A stretch of 40,728 bases of DNA from Nocardia carnea (GTDB lineage Bacteria; Actinomycetota; Actinomycetes; Mycobacteriales; Mycobacteriaceae). The stretch is taken from NCBI RefSeq assembly GCF_029868325.1, contig NZ_JARWNW010000300.1:1-40728 (forward strand). Direction: 5' to 3'. The translations under genes and the position numbers were made by a program. Shown one piece after another: positions 24,102-31,852 of the stretch (position 1 is its first letter; each line of letters starts with the position of its first letter). The notes below the pieces were generated by a model. The model did no database searches. It saw only the letters and a list, made by a program, of their open reading frames with translations, and was not told where the DNA came from.

Positions 24102-26083
24102 CGAGTGACCTCGCCCAGCAGTTGCTGAATTTCGGACTCCAGCGCCTTCAATTCGGCATCTATTTCCTCCAGCGGCCGAGGTGGCGTGTATACGTAGAAA
24201 TGCCGCGTGAATGGAATCTCGTATCCGATCTTCGTTTTCGAGTAATCGATCCACGCATCCGGTACATGGGGCAGCACCTCGCGCGACAGGTACTCCTCCA
24301 CGCCTTGTTTCAACGGAACGTCTTCGGAATCGCGAAGTTCAGGATCAGGTTCCGGTTCTCCCTTCACCAGTTGCATTTCGCCCTCGGGATCGCGCACCCC
24401 AAGGACCTCCCGCAAGAGCTTCGCGAACGGCGCACCGGTGGGCCAGGGTTCGCCGGCACCTACTACCGCGTCCTTCAGCGCCGAGATCGCGTCGGTCTTG
24501 GCCGACCACTTCGACCCCACAAGTGGCCGGAGCAGCTTCCGGAAATCCTCGGGGTTCGGGTACGCCTTCTTGACCGGCGCCGCCGCGGCGAGCTTGTCCA
24601 GAGCTTCTTCGGTGAGTTCGAAGCGGAGACGAAGGGGACGTTCGACGGTGATTCGGCGGTATCCGAAATCGCTGTTGGCGAAGACCTTCACCTTGCCATG
24701 GTCGGCGTGTTCCGGGTCGGCGGCAATATCGAGGGCGTTGCTGTAGATGCGGATGACGTCGTCGATCTGCTCTCGCGACAGCATCTTGCGCTTGTCGCCC
24801 AGGGATTTCCGCATCTTCTGCCAGTAGTCGCGAGCGTCGAGCAGGATTACTTTGCCCGCTTGTTCGGGGGATTTCCGGTTGGTGAGGATCCAGAAGTAGG
24901 TGGAGATGCCGGTGTTGTAGAACAGCTGGTCCGGCAGCGCGACAACGGCTTCCAAGTAGTCGCTTTCGATGATCCATTTGCGGATATTCGATTCGCCGGA
25001 TTCCGCGGAGCCGGTGAACAGCGGTGACCCGTTGAAGACGATCGCCACCCGGCTGCCGCCGGAGGAGGCCGGTTTCATCTTGGAGATCATGTGCTGCAGG
25101 AAAAGCAGGGAGCCGTCGTTGATCCGGGGCAGGCCGGCACCGAACCGTCCCGCCTCACCGAGGTTCTTGTGCTCCCATTCGACATCCTCCTTCACCTTCT
25201 TCCACTCCACCCCGAACGGCGGGTTGGCGAGCAGATAGTCTGCGCGGATTTCGTCGTGGCCGGGGTTGCTGAAGGTGTTGCCGAACACGATGTTGTCCGG
25301 GTTCTGCCCTTTGATCATCAGGTCGGAACGGCAGATCGCCCACGATTCCGGGTTCAGTTCCTGGCCGTACACCTCCACCCGCGCCTGCGCGTTCAGCTTG
25401 GAAATGTGTTCCTCGGCAGCGCTGAGCATGCCGCCGGTTCCGCAGGCGGGGTCGAGGACGCGAAGGGTGACGCCGGGGCGGTAGATCTTGTCCTCGTCGG
25501 GGGCGAGCAGCAGGTTCACCATCAGCTCGATCACTTCGCGCGGGGTAAAGTGTTCACCGGCGGTCTCGTTGGACTGTTCGGCGAAGCGCCGGATCAGTTC
25601 CTCGAAGACGTAACCCATATTGTGGTTCGGCACCTGGTCCGGGTGCAGGTCCAGGTCGGCGAATTTGCCGACCACCTGGTAGAGCAGGCCCGCGCCGTCG
25701 AGTTTGCGTATCTGCTGGGCGAATTCGTACTTCTCCAGCACCTCGAGCGCATTGGCCGAGAACCCGCCGATATAGGCGAGCATGTTTTTCATCGCATGCG
25801 AGGCGTCGGCCAGCACCTTCTTGAGGGTGATGTCGGTGGTGTTGTAGAACTCCGTGCCGGCGGCGGCGCGCAGGAACGGATCCGGGTCGATATCGGTATC
25901 CGCCAGCTGCGCCGCCTGCTCGACCACCTGGCCTCGCGTCGGTTCCAGCACACACTCCAACCGGCGCAGCACCGTGAACGGCAGGATCACCTTGCCGTAG
26001 TCGGACTGTTTGTAATCGCCACGCAGCAGGTCGGCGACCGACCATGCGTGGTTGGCCAGTTCGGTGTGCTTGTTGGTGTTCAC
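24098..26083 (-). CDS. hsdM: Type I restriction system, methyltransferase subunit
   Basis: A 661-residue N6-adenine methyltransferase. The helical N-terminal HsdM domain (about 8-150) is followed by the methylase domain. S-adenosylmethionine motif I is DPACGTGG at 211-218 and catalytic motif IV is NPPF at 287-290; GEHFTPREVIELMV precedes motif I as expected. A C-terminal extension after about 500 is longer than in E. coli HsdM and may contact HsdS. The GTG start at 26083 overlaps the previous stop as GTGA and has GGAAGG upstream. It pairs with HsdS to mark host DNA and is part of the restriction complex with HsdR. Confidence 0.95.
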   Translation of the reverse strand: MNTNKHTELANHAWSVADLLRGDYKQSDYGKVILPFTVLRRLECVLEPTRGQVVEQAAQLADTDIDPDPFLRAAAGTEFYNTTDITLKKVLADASHAMKNMLAYIGGFSANALEVLEKYEFAQQIRKLDGAGLLYQVVGKFADLDLHPDQVPNHNMGYVFEELIRRFAEQSNETAGEHFTPREVIELMVNLLLAPDEDKIYRPGVTLRVLDPACGTGGMLSAAEEHISKLNAQARVEVYGQELNPESWAICRSDLMIKGQNPDNIVFGNTFSNPGHDEIRADYLLANPPFGVEWKKVKEDVEWEHKNLGEAGRFGAGLPRINDGSLLFLQHMISKMKPASSGGSRVAIVFNGSPLFTGSAESGESNIRKWIIESDYLEAVVALPDQLFYNTGISTYFWILTNRKSPEQAGKVILLDARDYWQKMRKSLGDKRKMLSREQIDDVIRIYSNALDIAADPEHADHGKVKVFANSDFGYRRITVERPLRLRFELTEEALDKLAAAAPVKKAYPNPEDFRKLLRPLVGSKWSAKTDAISALKDAVVGAGEPWPTGAPFAKLLREVLGVRDPEGEMQLVKGEPEPDPELRDSEDVPLKQGVEEYLSREVLPHVPDAWIDYSKTKIGYEIPFTRHFYVYTPPRPLEEIDAELKALESEIQQLLGEVTR

Positions 26084-28104
26084 TTCCTACCTTCCAGGAG
26101 TCGCTCCGCGTCGGCGGCGAGCGGGTCGTGTGGTTCGAGGGCGCCGGCGGTGAGGCCGGTGCCGAGCAGTCCGGCGAGCCGGGCCGCGGAACGGTCGGCG
26201 CGGCGGGCCGCGTGGCGTAATCGGTGCAGCCGTTGGAACATCGCACCGTATCGCTGTTGCTGATCGAGCGGTAAGAGGGGGATGCGGAGGCGGCTGGGGA
26301 CCACGCGGATCGTGGTGGCGCCGACGGCGGCTGCGGCGTTTTCGGGGCTCGCTACGAAACCGGCGAGGAACCATGGGTCGAGACGGCCGGGGGCGGGACG
26401 CAGCAGGAAGACGTTCGGGCCGAGCAGGGCGCCGGCCTCCGCGCTGCCCGCGACGCGGGCGCGGGGATGTTCCTCGCGCATACCGCGCAGCAGCGGCATC
26501 ACCACGTCGCCGGGTTCGATGACCACCGAAACGGTCGCCCTGCCGGGCTCGGCCACGCCGGACGGCTCGGTATCGGCGAGGAGATCGCGGGTGGTGAGGA
26601 CAGCTGCGCCGAGATGTGGATCGTTGGACGTTGCGTCCTCCTCGCGGCGCTGCCTAGTCAGGTGGACCTCCAGCGCGCCGCCTTTGGCCAGGTCGGCGAC
26701 GGTAGCGGTGCGCCAGGCCCGTTTCTCGATCCCGTGGAACTCGGGTAGCTCGTCGAACTCGCCACACAGATCGTCGATGGCGACTTCCAGATCCCGCATC
26801 CCGGCGCCCGCGGCATCGGCGGTGCGGTCGGCGTCCACCGCGCCACGGACATACCGCCCCGGAGTCAGGTCGACGTCCTCGTCCAGGACGTCTATCACGC
26901 GAACCACAGCGGCTACATCGGGCAGGCCACCTTTTTCGCTACTGTTTTCGTCGAAATGCCGCCATGATTCGAGAATGGTCTCGGCAAGGTCGCGCACCGC
27001 GCCCGGTTTTCCGGGTTCCGAGGCCGGTTCGAGACGTGCTGCGTCGACGAACAGCACCTCGCCCGACCGGCTGTCACCCGGCGCCGGGCTACGCAGCACC
27101 CACACATGCAAACCCAGCTGACGAGGCGGAGCGGCGCCGGCCGGGAGGCCTATTACCGCACGCAAAGCGCCCTGGCGCAGCAGCTCACTCCTGATCCGGC
27201 GACCCGTGCCACGGAAGGCGACGGCGGGCGGTAGCAGCAGCACCGCCGTGCCGCCCGGCCGCAGATGCGCGAGCGCGTGCTGCACCCACGCCAGTTCGGA
27301 TTCGCCGCGCGGCGGCACGCCGTAGGTCCAGCGTGGATCGAGCGCCAATTCGTCGGCGCCCCAATCACGTTGCTGGTTGGGCGGATTGCACAGGACGGTA
27401 TCGGCTTCGAGATCGGCGAACGCATCGGCGAGGAGACTGTCCCCGACCCGGGTGTCCACCTCGATATCCGGGGCCCCGCGCGCGATATTCAGCGCCGCCC
27501 GCTGGGTCTGCACCGGCAATATGTCTTGCCCGTAGCATTCGCGGGCGCCGCGCCGGGCCGCCGCAACGAGTAGGGCGCCGCTGCCGCAGGCCGGGTCCAA
27601 AACCGTCCGAGTATCCGCTCCGGGCGTGTACGCCAGCTCCGCCATCAGGTCTGCGATCTCGTCGGGGGTTGTGTAGACGCCGGTGGTCGGGCCCTCCTCC
27701 AAGCCGCGTTCGGCCAGTGCCTCGATAACCGGACCCGGCCCGGCGTCGGCGACCGCGGCCCGTACCGCACGGACTACTTCGGAACTCTCGTCATCCGCTG
27801 CCGATGGACCGAGCGCGGCGCCGATAGGCGCGAGCAGCGCGAGCAGAGGCGGAACCTCCGCTGGTGCCACCTGCGCACGCAACACCGTACGCAGATGCTG
27901 TAGTGGCGACTCGGCGGAATTCACACCGTGTTCTTGCAGCCACTGCCGCACTTCGGACAGGTCGAACACCGGCCGCGCTTCGCTGCCGCCCGCCGGAGAC
28001 GGGAAGCCGGGATGCCGCCGGCGCCAGTTACTGACGGTCGCTCGGGTGACACCGGCCAGCCGGGAGATTTCCGCGGCGGTGACCAGTGGGGCGGTCTCGG
28101 GCAT
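26080..28104 (-). CDS. HTH-methyltransferase-specificity domain fusion
   Basis: A 674-residue protein and first gene of the island operon. Residues 8-58 form a helix-turn-helix, EISRLAGVTRATVSNWRRRH. The methylase domain has VYTTPDEIADLM, motif I DPACGSG at 170-176 and motif IV NPPN at 240-243, where an aromatic residue (NPPF/Y) is usual. The region from about 465 to 650 resembles an HsdS half: a recognition-like segment, then RLRIPLLPLDQQQRYGAMF and a long helix. It is thus an M-S fusion with its own DNA-binding head. ATG at 28104 has a strong AAAGGAGG; the longer frame to 28332 crosses the promoter and is rejected. It may be a methylase, a regulator of the operon, or both. Confidence 0.85.
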   Translation of the reverse strand: MPETAPLVTAAEISRLAGVTRATVSNWRRRHPGFPSPAGGSEARPVFDLSEVRQWLQEHGVNSAESPLQHLRTVLRAQVAPAEVPPLLALLAPIGAALGPSAADDESSEVVRAVRAAVADAGPGPVIEALAERGLEEGPTTGVYTTPDEIADLMAELAYTPGADTRTVLDPACGSGALLVAAARRGARECYGQDILPVQTQRAALNIARGAPDIEVDTRVGDSLLADAFADLEADTVLCNPPNQQRDWGADELALDPRWTYGVPPRGESELAWVQHALAHLRPGGTAVLLLPPAVAFRGTGRRIRSELLRQGALRAVIGLPAGAAPPRQLGLHVWVLRSPAPGDSRSGEVLFVDAARLEPASEPGKPGAVRDLAETILESWRHFDENSSEKGGLPDVAAVVRVIDVLDEDVDLTPGRYVRGAVDADRTADAAGAGMRDLEVAIDDLCGEFDELPEFHGIEKRAWRTATVADLAKGGALEVHLTRQRREEDATSNDPHLGAAVLTTRDLLADTEPSGVAEPGRATVSVVIEPGDVVMPLLRGMREEHPRARVAGSAEAGALLGPNVFLLRPAPGRLDPWFLAGFVASPENAAAAVGATTIRVVPSRLRIPLLPLDQQQRYGAMFQRLHRLRHAARRADRSAARLAGLLGTGLTAGALEPHDPLAADAERLLEGRK

Positions 28105-28126
28105 ACGCCTCCTTTCGTCAAGCAAC

Positions 28127-28155
28127 AACCTAGGCGGACTGAGAACACTCGTCAA
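28127..28155 (-). promoter_or_regulatory. Promoter of the defence operon
   Basis: Read on the minus strand, TTGACG (28155-28150), 17 bases, then TAGGTT (28132-28127) form a good sigma-70-like promoter, with the start codon 22 bases beyond. The -35 element lies inside an AACACT...AGTGTT inverted repeat (28144-28168). The pattern TAGGTGGTTGACGA and its relative TAGGTTGTTGCTTGACGA form a direct repeat. The HTH head of the first gene is a natural candidate to bind here. Confidence 0.65.
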
Positions 28156-28288
28156 CCACCTAAGTGTTGATTGACAATGTTTTCGCTTGCTCTGCACGCT
28201 GATGTCGTCTAGCGTTCTCGGCATACGGCGACCACCCCGGAACGCCGACTTCCGAATCCGAATTCCTTGTCTTGCAAGGAGTACCGCC

Positions 28289-28627
28289 ATGCCCAACCAC
28301 CGCGACCAGCTCCTCGACCACGCACGCGACAAGGGTTACCGCCGCCGCCTCGCCGCCCGCGGGCACCGCCCGCTGCGATTGCGGCACGGCGACGACCTCC
28401 GCGGTCTGCCGCCGCTCCCCCGCCGCAGCCGGTGCGCGCACACCGGGAAGATCCGCTACTTCGAACCCGAAACCGCCGAGCTGGCCTTGGCCGGCCTCGA
28501 CCACGACAACCCCAGAAGACGGGAGCAACGGGCCTACCGATGCCCGCACTGCGCCGGCTGGCACCTCACCAGCCAGGCGCGCAACAGCGCAAGTAATCCC
28601 GCCACCGGCCCCGAGCCCGTGGCCTGA
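28289..28627 (+). CDS. Small CPHC-motif basic protein
   Basis: A 112-residue basic protein that I do not recognise by function. The first half is rich in Arg and His. The second half has RCAHTGKIRYFEPETAELAL and ends in AYRCPHCAGWHLTS, a layout seen in many small actinomycete accessory and plasmid proteins. One CxxC plus an earlier Cys and nearby His residues could bind zinc, and nucleic-acid binding is plausible. AAGGAG precedes the ATG at 28289. It is divergent from the defence operon across 184 bases, so it shares that control region but not necessarily its function. Confidence 0.65.
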   Translation: MPNHRDQLLDHARDKGYRRRLAARGHRPLRLRHGDDLRGLPPLPRRSRCAHTGKIRYFEPETAELALAGLDHDNPRRREQRAYRCPHCAGWHLTSQARNSASNPATGPEPVA

Positions 28628-28641
28628 ATTCAGGAGACCGC

Positions 28642-28938
28642 GTGTCCCTACGCACCCGAATCACCGCTTCCGTCCTCGCCGTCGGCGCCACCGCACTCAC
28701 CGTCGGACTCGGCGCCGGCACCGCCAACGCCGAAACCCACGTCCGGCACTACTCCGGCTACGACGCCGAATGGGCCTGCAACGCCGACAAAGCCGCCTAC
28801 GGTTCGGTCGCCGGCGCCGTCGTGCTGTGCGACCGGCTGAACAACGGCCGCTACCGGCTCTCGGTGGTGCCCTACGGCGAAATGCCGCTGCACCTGCTGA
28901 GCCTCATGGCCACGGGCAGCTTCGACGGGCTCTCGTAG
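28642..28938 (+). CDS. Small secreted protein
   Basis: A 98-residue exported protein of unknown function. It has a typical Sec signal, basic residues then a hydrophobic core ending TANA, with probable cleavage after Ala30. The mature part is about 68 residues and has two cysteines (Cys46 and Cys63) that could form one disulfide. AGGAG lies upstream of the GTG start at 28642. It follows the CPHC gene by 14 bases and may be co-transcribed. A strong hairpin about 50 bases downstream ends the unit. Confidence 0.7.
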   Translation: MSLRTRITASVLAVGATALTVGLGAGTANAETHVRHYSGYDAEWACNADKAAYGSVAGAVVLCDRLNNGRYRLSVVPYGEMPLHLLSLMATGSFDGLS

Positions 28939-28989
28939 TCCTTCCGGCGACCACCGCCACTGCTGGTAACCGATATCTCCCGCGGAACC

Positions 28990-29018
28990 GCTGAGCCGCC
29001 GTCCACCGGCGGCTCAGC
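28990..29018 (+). terminator. Strong GC-rich terminator hairpin
   Basis: GCTGAGCCGCCG-TCCAC-CGGCGGCTCAGC is a perfect 12-bp stem with a 5-base loop, about 50 bases after the stop of the small secreted protein. Actinomycete intrinsic terminators often lack a T tract. It is the clearest terminator in the window. Confidence 0.7.
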
Positions 29019-29111
29019 CTCCGGCCCCAGCGAAATACACGCATCTCGCGGCAAGCGCCGTCGGGCCGATCCCGCATGCCCGAACCACCCCGAACCAAGG
29101 AGTCCGGTCAG

Positions 29112-29702
29112 ATGACCAACCCGCACTATCCCCTCCCTCATCCGCAGCCCCCGCGCAAGAGCCGCACCGGGCTCTGGATCGTCCTCGGTGTACTCGGCTT
29201 CTTCATCCTGCTGTGCGGTGGATGCGCCGGCATCATCGCTACCAGCGCAGACGACTCCGACAGCCCGAGCAGCAGCGTCACCGCCGGCTCCGCACCCGAC
29301 GAGGGTGATCCCCTCGCACCCGCCGGAACCGAAGTACGCGACGGCAAATTCGCATTCGTCGTCACGGAGGTCGAACCCGCGGTGAAGACGGTCGGCGGCG
29401 ACTACCTGAGCAAAACGGCACAGGGCGAGTTCGTCCTCGTCCACATCGACGTCACGAACACCAGCGACCAGCCACAATCCTATTTCGGCAGCAACCAGAA
29501 ACTGATCGACGCCCAGGGCCGGGAATTCACCAACGACACCGAAGCCGAGATCTACCTGAACGACGACGTCTACACCGATATCAACCCCGGCAACAAGTTC
29601 TCGGTGATCCTCGCGTTCGACGTCCCCGTCGGCACCATCCCCGCAGCCCTGGAATTCCACGATTCGGCGTTCTCCGGCGGCGTCCAGGTCGCGGTGCGGT
29701 GA
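29112..29702 (+). CDS. Membrane-anchored DUF4352-like protein
   Basis: A 196-residue protein. It begins with a short Pro-rich cytoplasmic segment, then one hydrophobic helix (about 19-42, containing LLCGGCAG), then a Ser/Asp-rich linker, and a beta-sandwich domain with GKFAFVVTEVEPAVKTVGG and VLVHIDVTNTSDQPQSYF, which matches DUF4352-type immunoglobulin-like domains. These are extracytoplasmic and of unknown function. The cysteines in the helix do not make a clean lipobox, so a plain membrane anchor is favoured. ATG at 29112 has AAGGAG nine bases upstream; the in-frame ATG at 29076 is less likely. Confidence 0.78.
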   Translation: MTNPHYPLPHPQPPRKSRTGLWIVLGVLGFFILLCGGCAGIIATSADDSDSPSSSVTAGSAPDEGDPLAPAGTEVRDGKFAFVVTEVEPAVKTVGGDYLSKTAQGEFVLVHIDVTNTSDQPQSYFGSNQKLIDAQGREFTNDTEAEIYLNDDVYTDINPGNKFSVILAFDVPVGTIPAALEFHDSAFSGGVQVAVR

Positions 29703-29770
29703 CCTGCCGTACCCGACGACACCACACACCTCTCCCGCTATGGAACCACTCGCTCTCTGAAAGAAGGTCG

Positions 29771-30370
29771 ATGACCACCACTCTGAACTTCGCCGCCCTC
29801 GACGTCGAAACGGCAAACCCGAAATACGGCAGCATCTGCTCGATCGGCGTCGCTATCGTCCGCAACGGAACCCGGGTGAGCACCCGCACCTGGCTCTGCC
29901 GACCGCCCGCACCGGTCGACAGCTTCAATCCGGTGAACGTCGGAATCCACGGCATCACCGCTGAAATGGTCGCGAATCAACCCTCTTTCGCCGAGCAACT
30001 GCGGGCGGCAGTGACGGTCATCGACGGACTTCCGGTGATCGCCCACAATGCCACCTTCGATATGGCGGCGCTGGTACAAGCGTGCGACCACAGCCGAATA
30101 CCGGTCCCGACCTGGGAATACGGCTGCACCCGGCGATGGGCGAAGCAACACCTTCCGCATCTGCCTCGGCACGGGTTGAAGGAGGTCGCCGCGGCACTCG
30201 GCACCCGCGTCGCCCAGCACCACGAGGCCGGCGCCGACGCAGCCGCAGCGGCGGATATCGCCATCACGATCGCCGCCCGGGTAGGCGCCCACGACCTGGC
30301 AGCTTTGGCGAAAGCCACCGGTACGCGACTGGGCGCACTCGGCCCCAACGGCAACATCGGCTGTCGCTGA
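29771..30370 (+). CDS. DEDDh 3'-5' exonuclease (DnaQ-like)
   Basis: A 199-residue exonuclease of the RNase T / polymerase III epsilon superfamily. All catalytic residues are visible: Asp11 and Glu13 in AALDVETAN, Asp97 in AHNATFDMA, and His151 with Asp156 in HHEAGADA. It has no BRCT or helicase extension. GAAGG precedes the ATG. Such stand-alone DEDDh proteins trim single-stranded DNA or RNA ends; here the accessory-gene setting leaves open repair, competence or defence roles. It is not obviously in an operon with its neighbours. Confidence 0.87.
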   Translation: MTTTLNFAALDVETANPKYGSICSIGVAIVRNGTRVSTRTWLCRPPAPVDSFNPVNVGIHGITAEMVANQPSFAEQLRAAVTVIDGLPVIAHNATFDMAALVQACDHSRIPVPTWEYGCTRRWAKQHLPHLPRHGLKEVAAALGTRVAQHHEAGADAAAAADIAITIAARVGAHDLAALAKATGTRLGALGPNGNIGCR

Positions 30371-30380
30371 TCTACCGAGA

Positions 30381-31199
30381 ATGTTTGCCATGCAGCCCGG
30401 CACCTACGGCGCTGTCCGATGGCGGCGGAACCCTCGGCTGCGATTCGCCGAAGCCCGCCGCCATCACACCGAGCTCCACCCGCCCCTCGTGCGGTATCTG
30501 GGTGTTGGATTCCACCGCTATGCTGCGAATACTTCGCGTGAACCTAGGTCGCCGAAGGGGTCATCGATAAGGCAGTGCGATGTCAGTAAACAACTGGTAC
30601 AGCAACCGGGCACACCGGAGCGACGAAGACCCTCGCTACGACCCGGACCACGCGATCCGTTCGAGTTCGGCGCGGTACGCGAGATTCGTTCGCCGGCCGG
30701 CGAACGGCGGCGAGGTGGAGGGCATGCCGCCAGGAGTACGCCAAGGGCCGCTGCGACGCCCGCACGCAAGGCCGGCGGCGGTTCCGCAGCACGGCCGGTA
30801 AAGAATCCCGGAGTAACGCCGCCGTCCAAAGCACGGAAGCAGTGGGAAGAGTTCGCGAAGACGTGGTTCTCGCGCAATCCGACCGGTTCGGCCCGCTCCT
30901 GCCGGGACGCAGCGCGGGCCGCAGGGCTCCTTCACGTCACCAAACAGATGGCGGTCGAGCAGCTACACGCTGCACACGCGCGCCGGAAGCAACCAGCCGC
31001 TCCCGCGACGGCGCGCCGCCTGGCGGAAAAGGCGCGAAGGCTCACCGCCGACCGTTCGAAACGAAGCAAGAGCCGGCGATCCCGGCCCAACGCGGTACCG
31101 GAAACATTCCCCAGGGCGACAGTGGTCCGGGCGGAGGATCGGTGCCCGTCCTGCGATATGGTCCCCGACCGGATGACCGGGGCCTGTCGCTGCGGATAA
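30381..31199 (+). CDS. Basic protein of unknown function, start uncertain
   Basis: The C-terminal 130 residues look genuinely coding: KARKQWEEFAKTWFSRNPTG, then an Arg/Lys-rich stretch, and a terminal CPSCDMVPDRMTGACRCG that could bind zinc. The N-terminal half is poorly defined. From 30580 a different frame, beginning MSVNNWYSNRAHRSDEDPRY and closing at 30801, has equally good codon use, so the two frames may be parts of one gene split by a frameshift near 30700-30790. The true start could be near 30580. A nucleic-acid-binding role is suggested only by charge. I do not recognise the family. Confidence 0.4.
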   Translation: MFAMQPGTYGAVRWRRNPRLRFAEARRHHTELHPPLVRYLGVGFHRYAANTSREPRSPKGSSIRQCDVSKQLVQQPGTPERRRPSLRPGPRDPFEFGAVREIRSPAGERRRGGGHAARSTPRAAATPARKAGGGSAARPVKNPGVTPPSKARKQWEEFAKTWFSRNPTGSARSCRDAARAAGLLHVTKQMAVEQLHAAHARRKQPAAPATARRLAEKARRLTADRSKRSKSRRSRPNAVPETFPRATVVRAEDRCPSCDMVPDRMTGACRCG

Positions 31200-31282
31200 T
31201 CGAGATACGAGGCTGACGTGGACGTCGAGGGTCACTCACCTCGCCGAGAGCTGGCCATTTCGATCTATCTGTCGGGCATATG

Positions 31283-31852
31283 TCAGTAGTAGTCCACCGA
31301 AACCAGCGCCTCCGCGGAAGTGGTGAAGAGATTCCCCGTCTGCTGCATCAACGGGGGTGTCGCGGCCTTCGGCTTACCCTCCGCAGTGAGATATTCCCGA
31401 TTGAACCACACCTGCTCCACCTCCCCGACCGTAATGCCGTGGTCACCGTTCAGATCGATTCGTGCCACCACCCGACAACTCAGCGAGCCGATCCCGGAGG
31501 GCACAACCGGTCCGTAAGGCGAGGCATCGCGATCCAACTCCAGACCGCACGAGGCCAGCTTCTCGACTGGATCAACCACCGAAAACTTCGAATATCTCGC
31601 ACCGAGTTTCCACACCGATTCCAACTGCTGGATCGTCGGCACTGTGACCGTGAATCCGTCGGCCATCAGCAAATTCTTATATGTCCGCCACTGCTTGAGC
31701 ACCGCTATCGCTACCTGTTGCGGCTTCGTGGACACTGATGTCAGGTTGGATACGGGAATCAGGTTGGCAATTTCGTTCTCGTCCTTGGTGCCGATCAGAT
31801 AGGCGATGCGCGGGGCGAGTAATCGGTGGGCAAGATCAAGCGAGTCTGCCAT
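31283..31852 (-). CDS. Flavin-reductase-like (split-barrel) protein
   Basis: A 189-residue protein of the flavin reductase / DIM6-NTAB type. It opens with APRIAYLIGTKDENEIANLI then PVSNLTSVSTKPQQVAIAVL, the standard FMN-binding split-barrel entry (pathogen-sensing or reductase partner of two-component monooxygenases). ATG at 31852 follows AAAGGTGGGG and overlaps the end of the upstream XRE gene by 17 bases, so the two are translationally coupled. No oxygenase partner is nearby. The regulator-reductase pairing suggests a redox-responsive unit, but that is inference. Confidence 0.75.
   Translation of the reverse strand: MADSLDLAHRLLAPRIAYLIGTKDENEIANLIPVSNLTSVSTKPQQVAIAVLKQWRTYKNLLMADGFTVTVPTIQQLESVWKLGARYSKFSVVDPVEKLASCGLELDRDASPYGPVVPSGIGSLSCRVVARIDLNGDHGITVGEVEQVWFNREYLTAEGKPKAATPPLMQQTGNLFTTSAEALVSVDYY

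Noticed and set aside
24062..26263. Plus-strand frames opposite hsdM (about 321 and 390 codons)
   Set aside because: They lack any recognisable domain and lie wholly over a clear HsdM.
15595..28104. Reading the island as BREX or Pgl
   Set aside because: No PglZ phosphatase, BrxC/PglY ATPase or PglX-type methylase is present; a complete hsdMSR set is.
31226..31243. CGAGG-N8-CCTCG between convergent genes
   Set aside because: Five-base arms are expected often by chance in this composition.
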